Shown piece after piece: positions 40,151 to 64,000 of a DNA stretch of 64,000 nt. The position numbers and the translations under genes are program-made. The stretch is from positions 3,205,182 through 3,269,181 of the forward strand of contig JAJHZJ010000808.1 of assembly GCA_023548195.1 (NCBI GenBank), in the 5' to 3' direction. The notes under the pieces are model-generated. The model did not search any database. It was not told where the DNA came from and saw nothing but the letters and a program-made list of their open reading frames with translations. How positions within the stretch are numbered: position 1 is the stretch's first letter; every line of letters begins with the position of its first letter. This DNA comes from Bettongia penicillata ogilbyi. Its lineage: Eukaryota > Chordata > Mammalia > Diprotodontia > Potoroidae.

Positions 40151-40445
40151 CTTTCGTCATCACGTATTTGTATCTACGTGGACTCTCTGCGTCTTGCGTC
40201 ATAACTGTTCGCCGCAGATAGGGCTAGAGCAACCAATCGCCGATGGTCTGCGATATCGCGAGCTCTCCAGCAGCGTTCTCCGCCTTTCTCGTCTCTCCGT
40301 GACCGATGACGCGTTTCTTCTGAGACGGCCGGACCTTCTGCCGTGCCTGAATAACGCCTGCGTCGTCACTTCCTGCTCCGCGTGACGGACCCAGTGGAGC
40401 CCGGGGCCGGCCAGCCGGGCCTGGGAGCCAGCCTCCTTTCCCGGG

Positions 40446-64000
<23,555 letters not shown>

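Overview
This window is nuclear DNA from a marsupial-type mammal. It shows the vertebrate gene order KLB(+) - RPL9(-) - LIAS(+), which in human lies on chromosome 4p14. All three genes are broken into short exons with GT/AG borders. The intervening DNA is AT-rich and full of ancient mammalian repeats (MIR, L2, L3/CR1), THER1-like SINEs, SINEs with a Bov-B/RTE-like tail, and L1 copies whose ends look marsupial. The species cannot be named from the sequence. Repeat family names are pattern-recognition calls, not database hits.

Region 1 (1-31860): 3' part of KLB (beta-klotho, the FGF19/FGF21 co-receptor). Exon 1 lies left of the window, and positions 1-13073 are intron 1. Exons 2-5 are at 13074-13581, 16318-16586, 22815-23958 and 26853-27247. 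They join in frame to give 771 residues, exactly what the 1044-residue human protein has left after its first 273. A long 3' UTR follows, probably ending at paired AATAAA signals near 31814 and 31850.

Region 2 (34650-40150, minus strand): RPL9 (ribosomal protein uL6), complete with 8 exons. Exon 1 is a non-coding TOP-type leader and exon 8 is a 3' UTR exon. The product is 192 residues, the same length as human. KLB and RPL9 are convergent.

Region 3 (40150-64000, plus strand): LIAS (mitochondrial lipoyl synthase), exons 1-10. They encode 355 residues plus one base of the next codon. The last 17 residues of the 372-residue human protein should sit in an exon beyond 64000. RPL9 and LIAS are divergent and start about 300 bp apart in a shared CpG island (39640-40620).

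LIAS introns 6 and 7 carry the most unusual repeats. One is a LINE holding only 5' UTR, ORF1 and 3' UTR, with no ORF2, inside an 11-bp target-site duplication (48427-51310). Another is an insertion made only of an L1 5' end, inside a 14-bp duplication and without a poly(A) tail (56649-57492). Near the left edge, two opposed MIR copies share a near-perfect inverted repeat of about 90 bp (572-665 and 946-1038). I saw no evidence of a new multi-gene system; the novelty is in the repeat structures and in some details of transcript ends.
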